A stretch of 64,000 nt of DNA from Proteus vulgaris (GCF_023100685.1 NZ_CP090064.1:2294001-2358000), one strand, 5' to 3'; numbered from the stretch's first letter, positions 1 to 8,289 are shown. The notes: generated by a model from the sequence alone, not told the origin. Translations and numbers: made by a program.

Positions 1-498
1 TTGCCCATTCCTAAGATTATGGTTCTGCCAGAAAGTTATGTTTATGGCATGCAATACCAATATTTTTGTTCTATCGAAGATATTGGAAAATTACATGAAG
101 ATATTCGCCATCAATTTTGGAATGATTTTTTACTGTATACCGATAAGAACTTTACAGAAAGTACAGTACTGATTTCATATCAACCTAATACGTTGCGTAA
201 AAATAAAATCCAAATTGACTATGAGATTGGCTTAAATAGCTTAGATCATTTTACAAAAACGAGTGGCTTTAGAAAAAAACTTATAGGATCGGGTCGTTAT
301 GTAAGATTTCAATTTAAAGGGACACTGGAAGAATATAAGCAATTTGCGATGAAAATTTACTTTTATACACTTCCTGCTTTAGGTCTATGCCGTCGTTTAG
401 GAGCTGATATCGAAAAGTATATCAGTATAGAAACAGATATCGATTTAATGGAATTACCAAAAACCTTAGAAATAGATTATTTCGTTCCAATTCACTGA
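1..498 (+). CDS. C-terminal part of a GyrI-like / AraC-type effector-binding regulator (5' end outside window)
   Basis: The reading frame is open from the first base and ends in TGA at 496-498, so the gene probably starts left of the window. The visible 165 residues resemble the GyrI-like effector-binding domain found at the C-terminus of AraC/Rob-type regulators. The pattern is a Gly-rich turn before a beta strand (RYVRFQFKG), a helix ending in LPALG, then an acidic 'DIEKY' element and a final strand ending 'YFVPIH'. No helix-turn-helix is visible, as expected if the DNA-binding half lies upstream. A stand-alone GyrI-like protein starting at the TTG is the alternative. Ligand and targets are unknown. 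A terminator hairpin follows directly. Confidence 0.55.
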   Translation: MPIPKIMVLPESYVYGMQYQYFCSIEDIGKLHEDIRHQFWNDFLLYTDKNFTESTVLISYQPNTLRKNKIQIDYEIGLNSLDHFTKTSGFRKKLIGSGRYVRFQFKGTLEEYKQFAMKIYFYTLPALGLCRRLGADIEKYISIETDIDLMELPKTLEIDYFVPIH

Positions 499-508
499 TA
501 GCTGTACT

Positions 509-536
509 AAAAAGCCTGAATATTTCAGGCTTTTTA
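509..536 (+). terminator. Rho-independent terminator of the GyrI-like gene
   Basis: Stem GCCTGAA/TTCAGGC with a 3-nt loop, flanked by A and T runs, about 10 bases after the stop codon. Confidence 0.8.
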
Positions 537-629
537 CCCTTTCTTTTTATAAGAAACTTTACTCATTTAAAAGTTATACTTAATTTAAATCACCTGTTCT
601 GTATCTCTATAAAAATTAATAAGGTCATC

Positions 630-1550
630 ATGCGTACTTCACTTCTATTTTTTCTCTCTACTTTTTTGCTTCCTTCTTTTACAGGTTATGCCAAAATATC
701 GACACATCTACTTCCACGCAAAGATGGTAGTGAAATTAACTATTACTTGGATAAACGAGCTGAAAAAAATCAAACCCTGATAGTGTTAATGCAAGGCTCT
801 GACTGTAATAGCATTAAAAACAACATGTTTATTCAAGAAACATTTGGCAAATGGTTACCTGATAGTGATGTTTTAATGGTAGAAAAATACGGTATTACAG
901 CCCAATTGCCCTATTCTCAATATAATGATGAACGTCTTAATTGTCCTATAAGCTATAAACGTCATGATAATCCGAAGCAACGATTTGAAGATTATGAAGT
1001 TATTTTAAATAAATTATCATCGCAGTACCCAAATATTATTTTAATTGGTGGAAGTGAAGGCGCTACGATGGTGCATTTAGTGATAGCTAAACGCAATGAT
1101 ATTAAAGCCGCTATTGCAATAAATGGAGGCGGTCGTTTTTTTCTTGATGATGTTCTTTATAATATCCGTCATACCACACCGAAAGAACACGTCGAAGATG
1201 CTGTAAAGGGCTTTCAGCAATTTGCTGATGCGATAAAAAATAATCAAATTGATGATGAACAATTTATAAGCGAACACAGCAAAATATGGTGGCAGCAATT
1301 TTTTACTATTGATTTACTTAAAGTAATTAAAAGCAATCAACACACCCCTATCTTAATTATTCAAACACTCAATGACACAAATGTAAACGTTGATAGCTTC
1401 CATCAACTAAGCCAAGATATTAACCAACCTAATGTGAAATTTATTAAATACGATAAATTAGATCATGGATTTTATAATGAACAAGGCGAACGTTTAACAA
1501 GTGAAATAATCAGAGATATACAGCAATGGTATACGCTATTTATGAAATAG
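630..1550 (+). CDS. Secreted alpha/beta hydrolase, unknown substrate
   Basis: The 306-residue protein starts with a typical Sec signal peptide (charged MRTS, hydrophobic LLFFLSTFLLPSF, cleavage near A21). The nucleophile elbow is Gly-Gly-Ser-Glu-Gly, with Ser142 as the likely nucleophile. His279 in 'KLDHGF' is the likely catalytic histidine and Asp249 in 'TLNDTNV' the likely acid, in the right order for the fold. AAGG lies 6 bases before the ATG. It is probably periplasmic or exported and acts on an ester or peptide bond. Neither the motifs nor the neighbours define a substrate. Base composition is strongly AT-rich. The downstream fetAB genes have their own promoter, so it is probably monocistronic. 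Confidence 0.75.
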   Translation: MRTSLLFFLSTFLLPSFTGYAKISTHLLPRKDGSEINYYLDKRAEKNQTLIVLMQGSDCNSIKNNMFIQETFGKWLPDSDVLMVEKYGITAQLPYSQYNDERLNCPISYKRHDNPKQRFEDYEVILNKLSSQYPNIILIGGSEGATMVHLVIAKRNDIKAAIAINGGGRFFLDDVLYNIRHTTPKEHVEDAVKGFQQFADAIKNNQIDDEQFISEHSKIWWQQFFTIDLLKVIKSNQHTPILIIQTLNDTNVNVDSFHQLSQDINQPNVKFIKYDKLDHGFYNEQGERLTSEIIRDIQQWYTLFMK

Positions 1551-1594
1551 CTTAATAACTGACTTAAAACAGGATTTTTATATCACTATTTCTG

Positions 1595-1613
1595 TATAAT
1601 GATAACTATTCTC
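1595..1613 (+). promoter_or_regulatory. Probable Fur box overlapping the fetA -10 element
   Basis: The 19 bases match the classic Fur consensus (GATAATGATAATCATTATC) at about 15 positions, with the left ten-base core ATAATGATAA intact. They overlap a perfect TATAAT at 1595-1600. This suggests iron-dependent repression of fetAB; it is read by eye, not scored. Confidence 0.55.
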
Positions 1614-1634
1614 TCTTCTATAATTAGGATAAGA

Positions 1635-2285
1635 ATGGAAAGTACAACTGCACTTTTACGGCTTGATAAAATAGGCTATCGAATTGACAACAAAACTATC
1701 CTCGACAACGTAAATTTTGAACTTCAGCCTTCTGAATTTAAACTTATTACAGGCCCTTCGGGGTGTGGTAAGAGTACCTTACTTAAGCTTATTTCCTCTC
1801 TGCTATCTCCCACCAGCGGTAGCATTTTCTTCGAAAAGAAAAATTATTTAACGCTCTCACCAGAAGCGTATCGTCAGCAAGTTTCTTACTGTACACAAAC
1901 TCCGATGTTATTTGATGAAACTGTTTACGATAACCTTAAGTTTCCTTATTTATTACGAAAACTTTCTGTGGATGACAAAAAACTGGCACACGATTTAGAT
2001 TATTTTTGCTTGCCCATATCTATTATGAAAAAAGGGATCAACGAGCTTTCTGGTGGTGAAAAACAACGTATTTCATTAATAAGAAATCTGCAATTTATGC
2101 CTAAAATCTTATTGCTTGATGAAATAACAAGTGCATTAGATGAAGATAATAAAACAAAAGTAAATGACATTATTCACCACTATGTTAAAGATCAAAATCT
2201 CGCCGTGTTATGGGTCACTCACGATCAAAATGAAATAAAACACGCTGATGATGTGATTTTATTACCTTCTCACAATGATGCCTGA
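1635..2285 (+). CDS. fetA: Iron export ABC transporter ATPase FetA
   Basis: ATP-binding half of the FetAB exporter, which in E. coli pumps out iron and raises resistance to oxidative stress. The 216 residues contain Walker A GPSGCGKST (about 40-48), the signature LSGGEKQ (138-144), Walker B ILLLDE (158-163) and the switch His196. The stretch from 'GEKQRISLIRNLQFMPK' to 'LLLDEITSALDE' is nearly identical to E. coli FetA (YbbL). The frame could open at 1599, but that ATG sits inside the TATAAT promoter element. The ATG at 1635, with AGGATAAG just upstream, matches the E. coli start. fetB follows after a short gap as an operon. The Fur-like site at 1595 suggests iron control. Confidence 0.93.
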   Translation: MESTTALLRLDKIGYRIDNKTILDNVNFELQPSEFKLITGPSGCGKSTLLKLISSLLSPTSGSIFFEKKNYLTLSPEAYRQQVSYCTQTPMLFDETVYDNLKFPYLLRKLSVDDKKLAHDLDYFCLPISIMKKGINELSGGEKQRISLIRNLQFMPKILLLDEITSALDEDNKTKVNDIIHHYVKDQNLAVLWVTHDQNEIKHADDVILLPSHNDA

Positions 2286-2335
2286 TTCTTTATTTCTTTA
2301 TCAGTCACCTTTTTGTTATGAGCGAACATAATATT

Positions 2336-3109
2336 ATGAACGAACATACGATTAGCAATGAATCTCTTATTTTCTCACTTTTACTCGTTCTTGTGGCTAT
2401 TCTAATTAGCCGTAAAGAAAAATTATCATTAGAAAAAGATATTATTTGGAGTACCGCTAGAGCCATTGTCCAACTCTTAATTGTTGGCTATGTATTGACC
2501 TATATATTCCATGTAGACCATTTTATTCTCACCTTTTTAATGGTGCTATTTATCTGTTATAACGCAGCACATAACGCTAAAAAACGCAGTAAATATATTA
2601 AAGATATTTTTCTTATCTCTTTTACGGCTATTACCACCGGGGCACTATTAACCCTAACTATTTTATTACTCACTAGTTCGATTGCTTTTACTCCTATACA
2701 AATCATCCCTATTACCGGAATGATTGCAGGTAACGCAATGATAGCTACTGGCCTTTGTTATAATAATTTAGGGCAACGTTTTCAAAATCAGCAACAGCAA
2801 TTACAAGAGATGTTAAGTCTTGGAGCTACCCCTAAACTAGCCTCAATGAGTATTATCAGAGACAGTATTAAATCTTCATTAATCCCAACGGTTGATGCGG
2901 CAAAAACCGTCGGTATTGTAAGTTTACCAGGTATGATGTCAGGGCTCATTTTTGCAGGTGTTGATCCATTACAAGCCGTGAAATATCAAATTATGGTGAC
3001 GTTTATGTTGATGGCAACAGCCAGTATTTCGACTATAATTGCATGTTACTTAACCTATAAAAAATTCTTTAATCAACGCCATCAGCTAATTAATTTAGAA
3101 AATAGTTAA
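2336..3109 (+). CDS. fetB: Iron export ABC transporter permease FetB
   Basis: UPF0014-family inner-membrane permease pairing with FetA. It starts MNEHTISNES and carries several hydrophobic helices. It has the family stretch from 'GMIAGNAMIATGLCYNNLGQR' through 'LSLGATPK' to 'IPTVDAAKTVGIVSLPGMMSGLIFAG', close to E. coli YbbM along its length. An in-frame ATG at 2318 would add six residues. The ATG at 2336 aligns with the E. coli start, but neither has a convincing ribosome site, so the start is uncertain. The last codons and stop lie in a perfect 16-base tandem duplication (3091-3122). A terminator follows. Confidence 0.9.
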   Translation: MNEHTISNESLIFSLLLVLVAILISRKEKLSLEKDIIWSTARAIVQLLIVGYVLTYIFHVDHFILTFLMVLFICYNAAHNAKKRSKYIKDIFLISFTAITTGALLTLTILLLTSSIAFTPIQIIPITGMIAGNAMIATGLCYNNLGQRFQNQQQQLQEMLSLGATPKLASMSIIRDSIKSSLIPTVDAAKTVGIVSLPGMMSGLIFAGVDPLQAVKYQIMVTFMLMATASISTIIACYLTYKKFFNQRHQLINLENS

Positions 3110-3122
3110 TTTAGAAAATAGT
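3091..3122. repeat. Perfect 16-bp tandem duplication across the fetB stop codon
   Basis: Two adjacent copies of TAATTTAGAAAATAGT at 3091-3106 and 3107-3122. The second copy supplies the TAA stop at 3107-3109, so the duplication adds only non-coding sequence. Confidence 0.9.
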
Positions 3123-3134
3123 TAATTTTATTGA

Positions 3135-3165
3135 AAAAGGTCACTAAATAAAGTGACCTTTTATT
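3135..3165 (+). terminator. Terminator of fetAB, probably bidirectional
   Basis: Perfect stem AAAAGGTCACT/AGTGACCTTTT with a 6-base loop. It lies between convergent fetB and the nuclease gene. Confidence 0.85.
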
Positions 3166-3187
3166 ATTAGTATGCAGGTTTAAATAA

Positions 3188-4048
3188 TTACTTTAATACC
3201 GTACACCCCATTTTTTTAACTAACTCACCAGCTTGAGATTTTACATCTTGAGCGCTTTCAGGTAACTGGCTCCAAAGTGTTAAACCTGTTCGTGCTTCCA
3301 CTTCTTCCGCAGTTACTTGGAATTCACAAAAATCTGCTTTTTTCGGTATTTGTTGATCCATAATAAACGCCGCATAAGAAGAATTTTCTGGTGAATCATT
3401 TAGAAAAACCACTTTAAAATAAGCACTTGGAATTGTGTGGTCTTTATCTGTACTTGGCAATTTACCCATATCTCTTTCATAGATAGGGCCTGTCACTGTA
3501 AAGACTTTGTGGCCTGCTTTTGCCAAATTACGCTCTTGATCTTCTAATCGCACCCATGCACCTTGGTTTAGATCTGCTTTCTGTGGTGTGATATTAGAAA
3601 GATAGTTAAGTGCACTCCAACCTGGTAATGCAGCCAATGAAGCTAAAGGCGCCTGATGACCACGGTCAACTTTTAATGTGGCATTGGCATTTTTGTAATC
3701 CGCTGGCGATAAGGTTTCATCATTGCCTAAAGCCGGATCTTTTTTCCAGTTACGCGCTTTACCACTACCGATGCTGTCTTTGGTTACTAAATAAGCAACC
3801 CAGTCTGCAAACTTGGTTTCGCTATTATTATTTAATGTATAAACATCTCTTTGGATAGTGGTTTCACTTCCTCCTAATGGACAACCAATGCCACAATTTT
3901 CATCATTCATTGAACGCTTGGAAATATCACGATCTGAAGTTAACAATGAAGATCCAACATTAGCATTAGATTCAACAGTTATATCGGTATTCGCATAACT
4001 GGTGGAGATCATAAGAAATGATAAAATAATAGGTGTAATACGTTTCAT
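3188..4048 (-). CDS. nucA: Secreted DNA/RNA non-specific endonuclease (Serratia nuclease family)
   Basis: Extracellular or periplasmic nuclease that degrades DNA and RNA. After a signal peptide (MKRITPIILSFLMISTSYAN) comes a non-conserved linker of about 30 residues, then the NUC domain. It contains the signature DRGHQAPLASLA with catalytic His131. Asn161 in 'ADLNQGAW' should bind magnesium and Glu169 in 'RLEDQER' completes the site; spacing equals His89, Asn119 and Glu127 of the Serratia marcescens enzyme. Cysteines equivalent to the Serratia disulfides are present ('NCGIGCP', 'FCEF', 'MGCTVLK'). The frame extends upstream to 4078, but AAGGA 8 bases before the ATG at 4048, and the signal peptide, fix this start. 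The leader is unusually rich in terminator-like hairpins. Confidence 0.92.
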   Translation of the reverse strand: MKRITPIILSFLMISTSYANTDITVESNANVGSSLLTSDRDISKRSMNDENCGIGCPLGGSETTIQRDVYTLNNNSETKFADWVAYLVTKDSIGSGKARNWKKDPALGNDETLSPADYKNANATLKVDRGHQAPLASLAALPGWSALNYLSNITPQKADLNQGAWVRLEDQERNLAKAGHKVFTVTGPIYERDMGKLPSTDKDHTIPSAYFKVVFLNDSPENSSYAAFIMDQQIPKKADFCEFQVTAEEVEARTGLTLWSQLPESAQDVKSQAGELVKKMGCTVLK

Positions 4049-4075
4049 ATAAAATTCCTTTTTAAAATGAAGAAA

Positions 4076-4098
4076 CAAAAAAACTCGCCGAAGCGAGC
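4076..4098 (-). terminator. Terminator-like hairpin 1 in the nuclease leader (UUCG tetraloop)
   Basis: On the minus strand CTCGC-TTCG-GCGAG followed by seven T, only about 30 bases before the nuclease start codon. C(UUCG)G loops are exceptionally stable. Confidence 0.7.
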
Positions 4099-4163
4099 TT
4101 TTTGTTAAAAGAGAAAAATCCTATTTTCTCTCAATGATGTATTCCAACTATAAACTGCAATAC

Positions 4164-4189
4164 AAAAGCCCCATCGTATTAATGAGGCT
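4164..4189 (-). terminator. Terminator-like hairpin 2 in the nuclease leader
   Basis: On the minus strand AGCCTCAT/ATGGGGCT pairs with one mismatch across a 7-base loop, followed by TTTTG. Confidence 0.55.
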
Positions 4190-4229
4190 ATTTTTAATCA
4201 CAATTTACAGCTCAGAATTTTGCTAAGAA

Positions 4230-4280
4230 ATAAAAAACGGTGAGTAAAAAATCTAAACATCAAATATTACGAACACCGTT
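4230..4280 (-). terminator. Terminator-like hairpin 3 in the nuclease leader (long loop)
   Basis: On the minus strand AACGGTG pairs with CACCGTT across about 31 bases, followed directly by a run of six T. The long loop makes it weaker than its neighbours. Confidence 0.45.
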
Positions 4281-4315
4281 CATGGTGGATATTTATTTTC
4301 ACTGTCCCCAAAAGC

Positions 4316-4341
4316 AAAAAACCCCGCATTAAGCGAGGTTT
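4316..4341 (-). terminator. Terminator-like hairpin 4 in the nuclease leader
   Basis: On the minus strand ACCTCGC-TTAAT-GCGGGGT with one mismatch, followed by six T. This is the most promoter-proximal of the four. Confidence 0.6.
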
Positions 4342-4387
4342 GAAAATTATTAGGTTTGGTAAAGACTAAACTTTCACCATGAGAATA

Positions 4388-4416
4388 ATCATGGGATATA
4401 ATTCTTATTTAGTCAA
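4388..4416 (-). promoter_or_regulatory. Candidate nuclease promoter
   Basis: Minus-strand TTGACT (4416-4411), a 17-base spacer, then CATGAT (4393-4388). The -35 is good and the -10 only moderate. It would give a leader of about 330 bases containing all four hairpins. The rest of the spacer up to 4706 is AT-rich with no gene seen. Confidence 0.35.
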
Positions 4417-4706
4417 TATGTTTTCTAATTATATTTTTATATATAGAAAAATTTATCTTTATTTTCATTAATACGGAGATAATTATTTACATCACAATTT
4501 TCTTGTTGCTCTTGAATTATTAATACTTCTAATCAGTGAGTAGATCCTAGAGCTTTATTTTTTCGTATGTATTATTATTCAAAATCTAATAGAAAAGAAA
4601 TATCATCATTTTTTACTATATAAAACTATAACTTACCAATAATTAACCATATTAAACTTTATATAAAAGATTTACATTGAGTTGGGTTATAACACGAGAA
4701 ATCCAG

Positions 4707-5594
4707 ATGCAAAACAGCACCATCCTCCCCATTGAGCACGAAATAAAGGTATACCTTGTAAACGCATTTACTCGAAATAATTCTGGAGGTAACCCTGCAG
4801 GTGTCGTACTTAATCCCCCTAATCTAAGTGATACACAAAAAATAGAGATCGCGCGTTTAGTTGGTTTTTCTGAAACAGCATTTGTCTATACAGCCAAAGA
4901 GACAGATTTTAAGGTTGATTTTTTCACTCCAGAAGGAGAAGTTGATTTTTGTGGGCACGCAACATTAGCCACCTTCTATACTCTGGCCTCACTTAATCTC
5001 ATTGAGTCGGGTAGTTACACGCAAAAAACAAAAGCGGGTATTCTAAGTGTCGCAGTAAACTCACAAAGTATTGTTATGGAGCAAACACGTCCTGTTATGC
5101 GTCAAGGTCCTAATATTGATGTTGTCGCCACAGCATTGGGTGTAGACCGTGATGTTATTGAAAAAACGGGCTTACCTATTACGATCATTTCGACAGGTTT
5201 ACACGATATCATTGTGCCTGTGCAACCTGGTTCACTAGATACTTTACAACCCAACTTTGATGCGATTGCAAACCTAAGTCGTGAATTTAACACCATTGGT
5301 TTTCACGTATTTGAATTAAGCCAAGATACCGCCATTACAGCTCATTGCCGAAATTTTGCGCCTTTGTATGGTATTAATGAAGAATCTGCAACGGGCAGTT
5401 CTAGCGGAGCATTAGGCTGCTATTTGGTCAATTACGTTTTTCCTAATGAAACTTATTTTCTTTTAGAACAAGGTCGGGCGATGGGATGCTCATCATTGCT
5501 TGAAGTGACGATTAATTCACACGCTCAGGAAATTCTTCGTGTTAGTGTTGGCGGGCAAGCCGCTATATTCGGAGAAAAGACAATTCATATTTAA
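4707..5594 (+). CDS. PhzF-family isomerase/epimerase-like protein
   Basis: Cytoplasmic enzyme of the PhzF/diaminopimelate-epimerase-like fold, which in characterised members isomerises small amino- or oxo-acid compounds. Family landmarks are 'NAFTRNNSGGNPAGVV' near the start and 'FSETAFV' with catalytic Glu56. 'GEVDFCGHAT' (about 78-86) and 'EESATGSSSGALG' (about 226-237, the C-terminal TGSA-type loop) follow. Length (295) is typical. The open frame reaches a TTG at 4677; the ATG at 4707 is chosen because the conserved family N-terminus begins shortly after, though its ribosome site is weak. It is monocistronic with a terminator behind. Nothing points to phenazine synthesis here and the substrate is unknown. 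Confidence 0.85.
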   Translation: MQNSTILPIEHEIKVYLVNAFTRNNSGGNPAGVVLNPPNLSDTQKIEIARLVGFSETAFVYTAKETDFKVDFFTPEGEVDFCGHATLATFYTLASLNLIESGSYTQKTKAGILSVAVNSQSIVMEQTRPVMRQGPNIDVVATALGVDRDVIEKTGLPITIISTGLHDIIVPVQPGSLDTLQPNFDAIANLSREFNTIGFHVFELSQDTAITAHCRNFAPLYGINEESATGSSSGALGCYLVNYVFPNETYFLLEQGRAMGCSSLLEVTINSHAQEILRVSVGGQAAIFGEKTIHI

Positions 5595-5596
5595 AT

Positions 5597-5623
5597 AGAA
5601 AAAGCCCTAAAAGGGCTTTTTCT
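5597..5623 (+). terminator. Bidirectional terminator between the phzF-like gene and ycgN
   Basis: Perfect stem AGAAAAAGCCCT/AGGGCTTTTTCT with an AAA loop, between convergent genes. Confidence 0.85.
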
Positions 5624-5655
5624 AATTTATAATACGCAAAGTTTTTGGGTTTTAA

Positions 5656-6099
5656 TTAACCACGCCCTTTCGGACGATTAAGAATATGATCTTCCCAATC
5701 TTCAACTTCCGTTTCTGGCACTGCAATATACCTTACAGATATATTACCTTGGTGCATTTTTGCTTTATTTCCCGCAATAAGTGGATGCCAACTTTGTAAT
5801 GTTTTGCCTTCAGCAAGAAGACGATACGCACATGTCAGTGGTAACCACTCAAATGTCGGTAAATTATACCGTGTAAGCTTGATACAATCTGGCTCATAAC
5901 GGAAACGATCTTCGTAATTACTGCATTGGCAAGTCTTAATATTAAGTTGATTACAAGCGACATTGGTAAAATATATTTCGTCGGTATCATCATCCATTAA
6001 CTTGTGTAAACAACATTGTCCACATCCGTCACAAAGTGATTCCCACTCATCATCACTCATTTCATCTAATGTTTTAGTCTGCCAAAAAGCCTTTGTCAT
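5656..6099 (-). CDS. ycgN: YcgN, UPF0260 cysteine-cluster protein
   Basis: Small (147 aa) cytoplasmic protein of the UPF0260 / zinc- or iron-chelating CxxCxxCC family. The cluster 'CDGCGQCC' (about 23-30) is followed by further cysteines ('[15 protein letters not shown]', 'PDCIKL', 'LTCAYR'), consistent with a bound metal or Fe-S cluster. It resembles E. coli YcgN throughout. It is the last gene of a minus-strand cluster with ycgM, 36 bases upstream, and probably shares its transcript. The molecular role is not established in the family. Confidence 0.9.
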   Translation of the reverse strand: MTKAFWQTKTLDEMSDDEWESLCDGCGQCCLHKLMDDDTDEIYFTNVACNQLNIKTCQCSNYEDRFRYEPDCIKLTRYNLPTFEWLPLTCAYRLLAEGKTLQSWHPLIAGNKAKMHQGNISVRYIAVPETEVEDWEDHILNRPKGRG

Positions 6100-6135
6100 C
6101 TCTACGTTATTACCTTATTGCTCATCTGATACGAA

Positions 6136-6792
6136 TTAAATAACCCGCGTTGTCAGCTGATGCTCGTTAACACTTAATACCAACATATCACCCGATTCTA
6201 GAGGGCCAACACCTTCAGGTGTTCCCGTTAAAATCACATCACCAGGACGTAGGGTAAAAAAGCGAGACATATAGCTGATAAGGGGTAAAACAGGAGTAAG
6301 CATATCACGACTGTTACCCTGCTGACGAATCTCGTCATTAACACGTAACATTAAATCGGCATTTTGTGGATCACCAAAAGAATTGACGGGAATAAAACCT
6401 GACAGCGGTGCAGAGCCGTCAAACGCTTTACTTTTTTCCCATGGTTGTCCTGCTTTTTTCAATTTACCTTGTAAATCACGTAACGTAAGATCAAGACCAA
6501 TACCGAAACCCGCAATTGCGCGATCAACACGATCTTCATTAGCTTGTTTGAGTGGTTGACCAATAAGTACAGCTAATTCAATTTCGTGATGAACGGCACC
6601 CATATCTTTTGGAATTGCAATAGGTTGTCGAAGATCGCACATAGCAGTTTCTGGCTTGATAAAAATCACTGGTTCTTCTGAACGAACTGAACCCATCTCT
6701 TTAATGTGATTTGCATAGTTACTACCAACACAAATGACTTTATTGACAGGGAAATCAAGTAACGCACCTTCCCAATCGCGATGTTGATACAT
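6136..6792 (-). CDS. ycgM: YcgM, fumarylacetoacetate hydrolase family protein
   Basis: FAH-fold enzyme of 218 residues, similar to E. coli YcgM and mammalian FAHD1, whose relatives act on oxaloacetate or acylpyruvates. The domain starts at 'VICVGSNYANHIKEMG'. Metal ligands are expected in 'VHHEIELAVLIG' (the two glutamates, about 69-71) and an aspartate near 'GFGIGLDLTLRDLQ'. 'LTGTPEGVGPL' forms the C-terminal strand-turn typical of the fold. It sits between ycgN and the lytic transglycosylase gene, mirroring the E. coli ycgLMN order except for the inserted transglycosylase. The exact substrate is inferred only from the family. Confidence 0.9.
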   Translation of the reverse strand: MYQHRDWEGALLDFPVNKVICVGSNYANHIKEMGSVRSEEPVIFIKPETAMCDLRQPIAIPKDMGAVHHEIELAVLIGQPLKQANEDRVDRAIAGFGIGLDLTLRDLQGKLKKAGQPWEKSKAFDGSAPLSGFIPVNSFGDPQNADLMLRVNDEIRQQGNSRDMLTPVLPLISYMSRFFTLRPGDVILTGTPEGVGPLESGDMLVLSVNEHQLTTRVI

Positions 6793-6843
6793 AATGTGTT
6801 CCTTTTAGGTAAATTGCTGTGTTTTATTTCACTGCAAATATGG

Positions 6844-7971
6844 CTAACCCGCGTTAGGCAGTGAGTTTATTTTATTAGCAACGCCATCAGCCATTGTGAC
6901 AATACTGAGGGCAAAGAAGTAAGAACTATTCCAATGCATAATTGTGCGGAAGTTTTGTGTCACTAAATAACTTCTGTGTAAATCATCATCTGGAATTATT
7001 AACCATACCTGCATATTGTCACTTAATTGGCTATTAGCAGGCAATTGAACGCCTAATGCTTTCCATTGAGCGACTGTTTTTTGTTGCTCGGCCTTAATGC
7101 CTTCAAGTTGCTGGTTAAAATCTACTGATAAAGTAACCTGTTCCCCCCAAGGAAGTCCACTTTTCCAGCCTTCAGTCGCTAAATAATTAGCAGCCGAAGC
7201 AAATGCATCTTCACGCGTATTCCAGATATCGATTTTTCCGTCACCATTGCCATCTGCAGCATAAGTAAGGAAAGAAGATGGCATAAACTGAGTTTGTCCC
7301 ATAGCTCCCGCCCAGGAACCTTTGAGGCGCTGTCCTTGAGGTAAGTGCCCTTCCTCAATAATTTCAAGTGCTGCCATAAGTTGGCGTACAAATAGCTCTT
7401 CTCGACGACCTTCAAACGCTAGTGTAGCCAGTGCAGAAACGACATCTTCTTTGCCTTGTACCTTACCAAACCCACTCTCAAGTCCCCATAACGCAACAAT
7501 ATAGTTTGCAGGTACACCATATTTTTTGCTGATTTGTTCTAAGGTATCTTGATTTTCTTGGTAAAGTTTAGCCCCTTGGGTTAAACGACCATTGGTAACA
7601 ATGCGAGGTAAATAAACATCGAGTGTAATTTTCTTTTCTGGTTGATTTCGATCCGATTTAATTACTCGTTCAATAAAATGTGCTTCTGAAAAAGCAAAAT
7701 CTATTGTTTCTTGTTTATATCCCAATTGAACCGCTTTCAATTTCAGTGCTTCAACATAAGCAGGAAATTGTGCAGCTGTTCGAGCATCTTTAGGAAAAGC
7801 CTGTTCTAATGATGCAATATCCACTTGTTTCCATAGAGGTGTTTTTTGTGTTTCAACTGCCGTTGCCTCTGGCGCAATAATTTGTCTTTCCGCCAATTTT
7901 TGTTGGCTATTAGTACACGCTGATAGCATTAAACCAGAAACAATCACAGCGATGAACGAATATTTGAACAT
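6844..7971 (-). CDS. Lipoprotein lytic murein transglycosylase, MltB-like (SLT_2 family)
   Basis: Outer-membrane-anchored enzyme that cleaves peptidoglycan glycan strands to form 1,6-anhydro ends. A lipobox ('VSGLMLSAC') puts the lipidated cysteine at residue 19. The catalytic glutamate is Glu165 in 'ALWGLESGFG'. 'GSWAGAMGQTQFMPSSF' and 'DGNGDGKIDIWN', an EF-hand-like loop as in MltB, follow. The 375-residue length fits the family. It lies between ycgL and ycgM, a position unoccupied in E. coli K-12, so it is probably a paralogue and not MltB itself. It could share a transcript with ycgM and ycgN. Confidence 0.88.
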   Translation of the reverse strand: MFKYSFIAVIVSGLMLSACTNSQQKLAERQIIAPEATAVETQKTPLWKQVDIASLEQAFPKDARTAAQFPAYVEALKLKAVQLGYKQETIDFAFSEAHFIERVIKSDRNQPEKKITLDVYLPRIVTNGRLTQGAKLYQENQDTLEQISKKYGVPANYIVALWGLESGFGKVQGKEDVVSALATLAFEGRREELFVRQLMAALEIIEEGHLPQGQRLKGSWAGAMGQTQFMPSSFLTYAADGNGDGKIDIWNTREDAFASAANYLATEGWKSGLPWGEQVTLSVDFNQQLEGIKAEQQKTVAQWKALGVQLPANSQLSDNMQVWLIIPDDDLHRSYLVTQNFRTIMHWNSSYFFALSIVTMADGVANKINSLPNAG

Positions 7972-7995
7972 TTATGCTCCTTTTATCTCGATGAT

Positions 7996-8289
7996 TTATT
8001 CAGTTTTTTCTGATTTTTTTAATTCATCTAAATAAGCATTTAACATACTTTCGACAGGTGGTGGAACTTGTAAGTAAAAACCCTGCTCAACTAATGCTTT
8101 TTTAACTTTTTCAATGTCGGCATGCGCTAAACGCTGTCTATCCGCGAGATTGAGCAACATTGCAAATTGAGGTTCACCAAAACTTTGTAATAATTCGTCC
8201 GGAATTCGAGAAAAATCATCCTTTTTTTCGATGTATAAATAAGTTTGATCACGTTTGGTACTACGATAAATTGCACAAATCATTTTCAT
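7996..8289 (-). CDS. ycgL: YcgL family protein
   Basis: Small (97 aa) cytoplasmic protein. The N-terminal '[24 protein letters not shown]' is nearly identical to E. coli YcgL, followed by the family stretch '[22 protein letters not shown]'. Two in-frame ATGs (8289 and 8283) are possible starts; GAG lies 5 bases before the first. It is divergent from minC, as in E. coli, so the 127-base spacer holds both promoters. Function is unknown in the family. Confidence 0.9.
   Translation of the reverse strand: MKMICAIYRSTKRDQTYLYIEKKDDFSRIPDELLQSFGEPQFAMLLNLADRQRLAHADIEKVKKALVEQGFYLQVPPPVESMLNAYLDELKKSEKTE

Noticed and set aside
4368..4392. Short minus-strand ORF MIILMVKV before hairpin 4, resembling a branched-chain leader peptide
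   Set aside because: Its ATG overlaps the -10 of the candidate promoter, it has no ribosome site, and no amino-acid biosynthesis gene follows.
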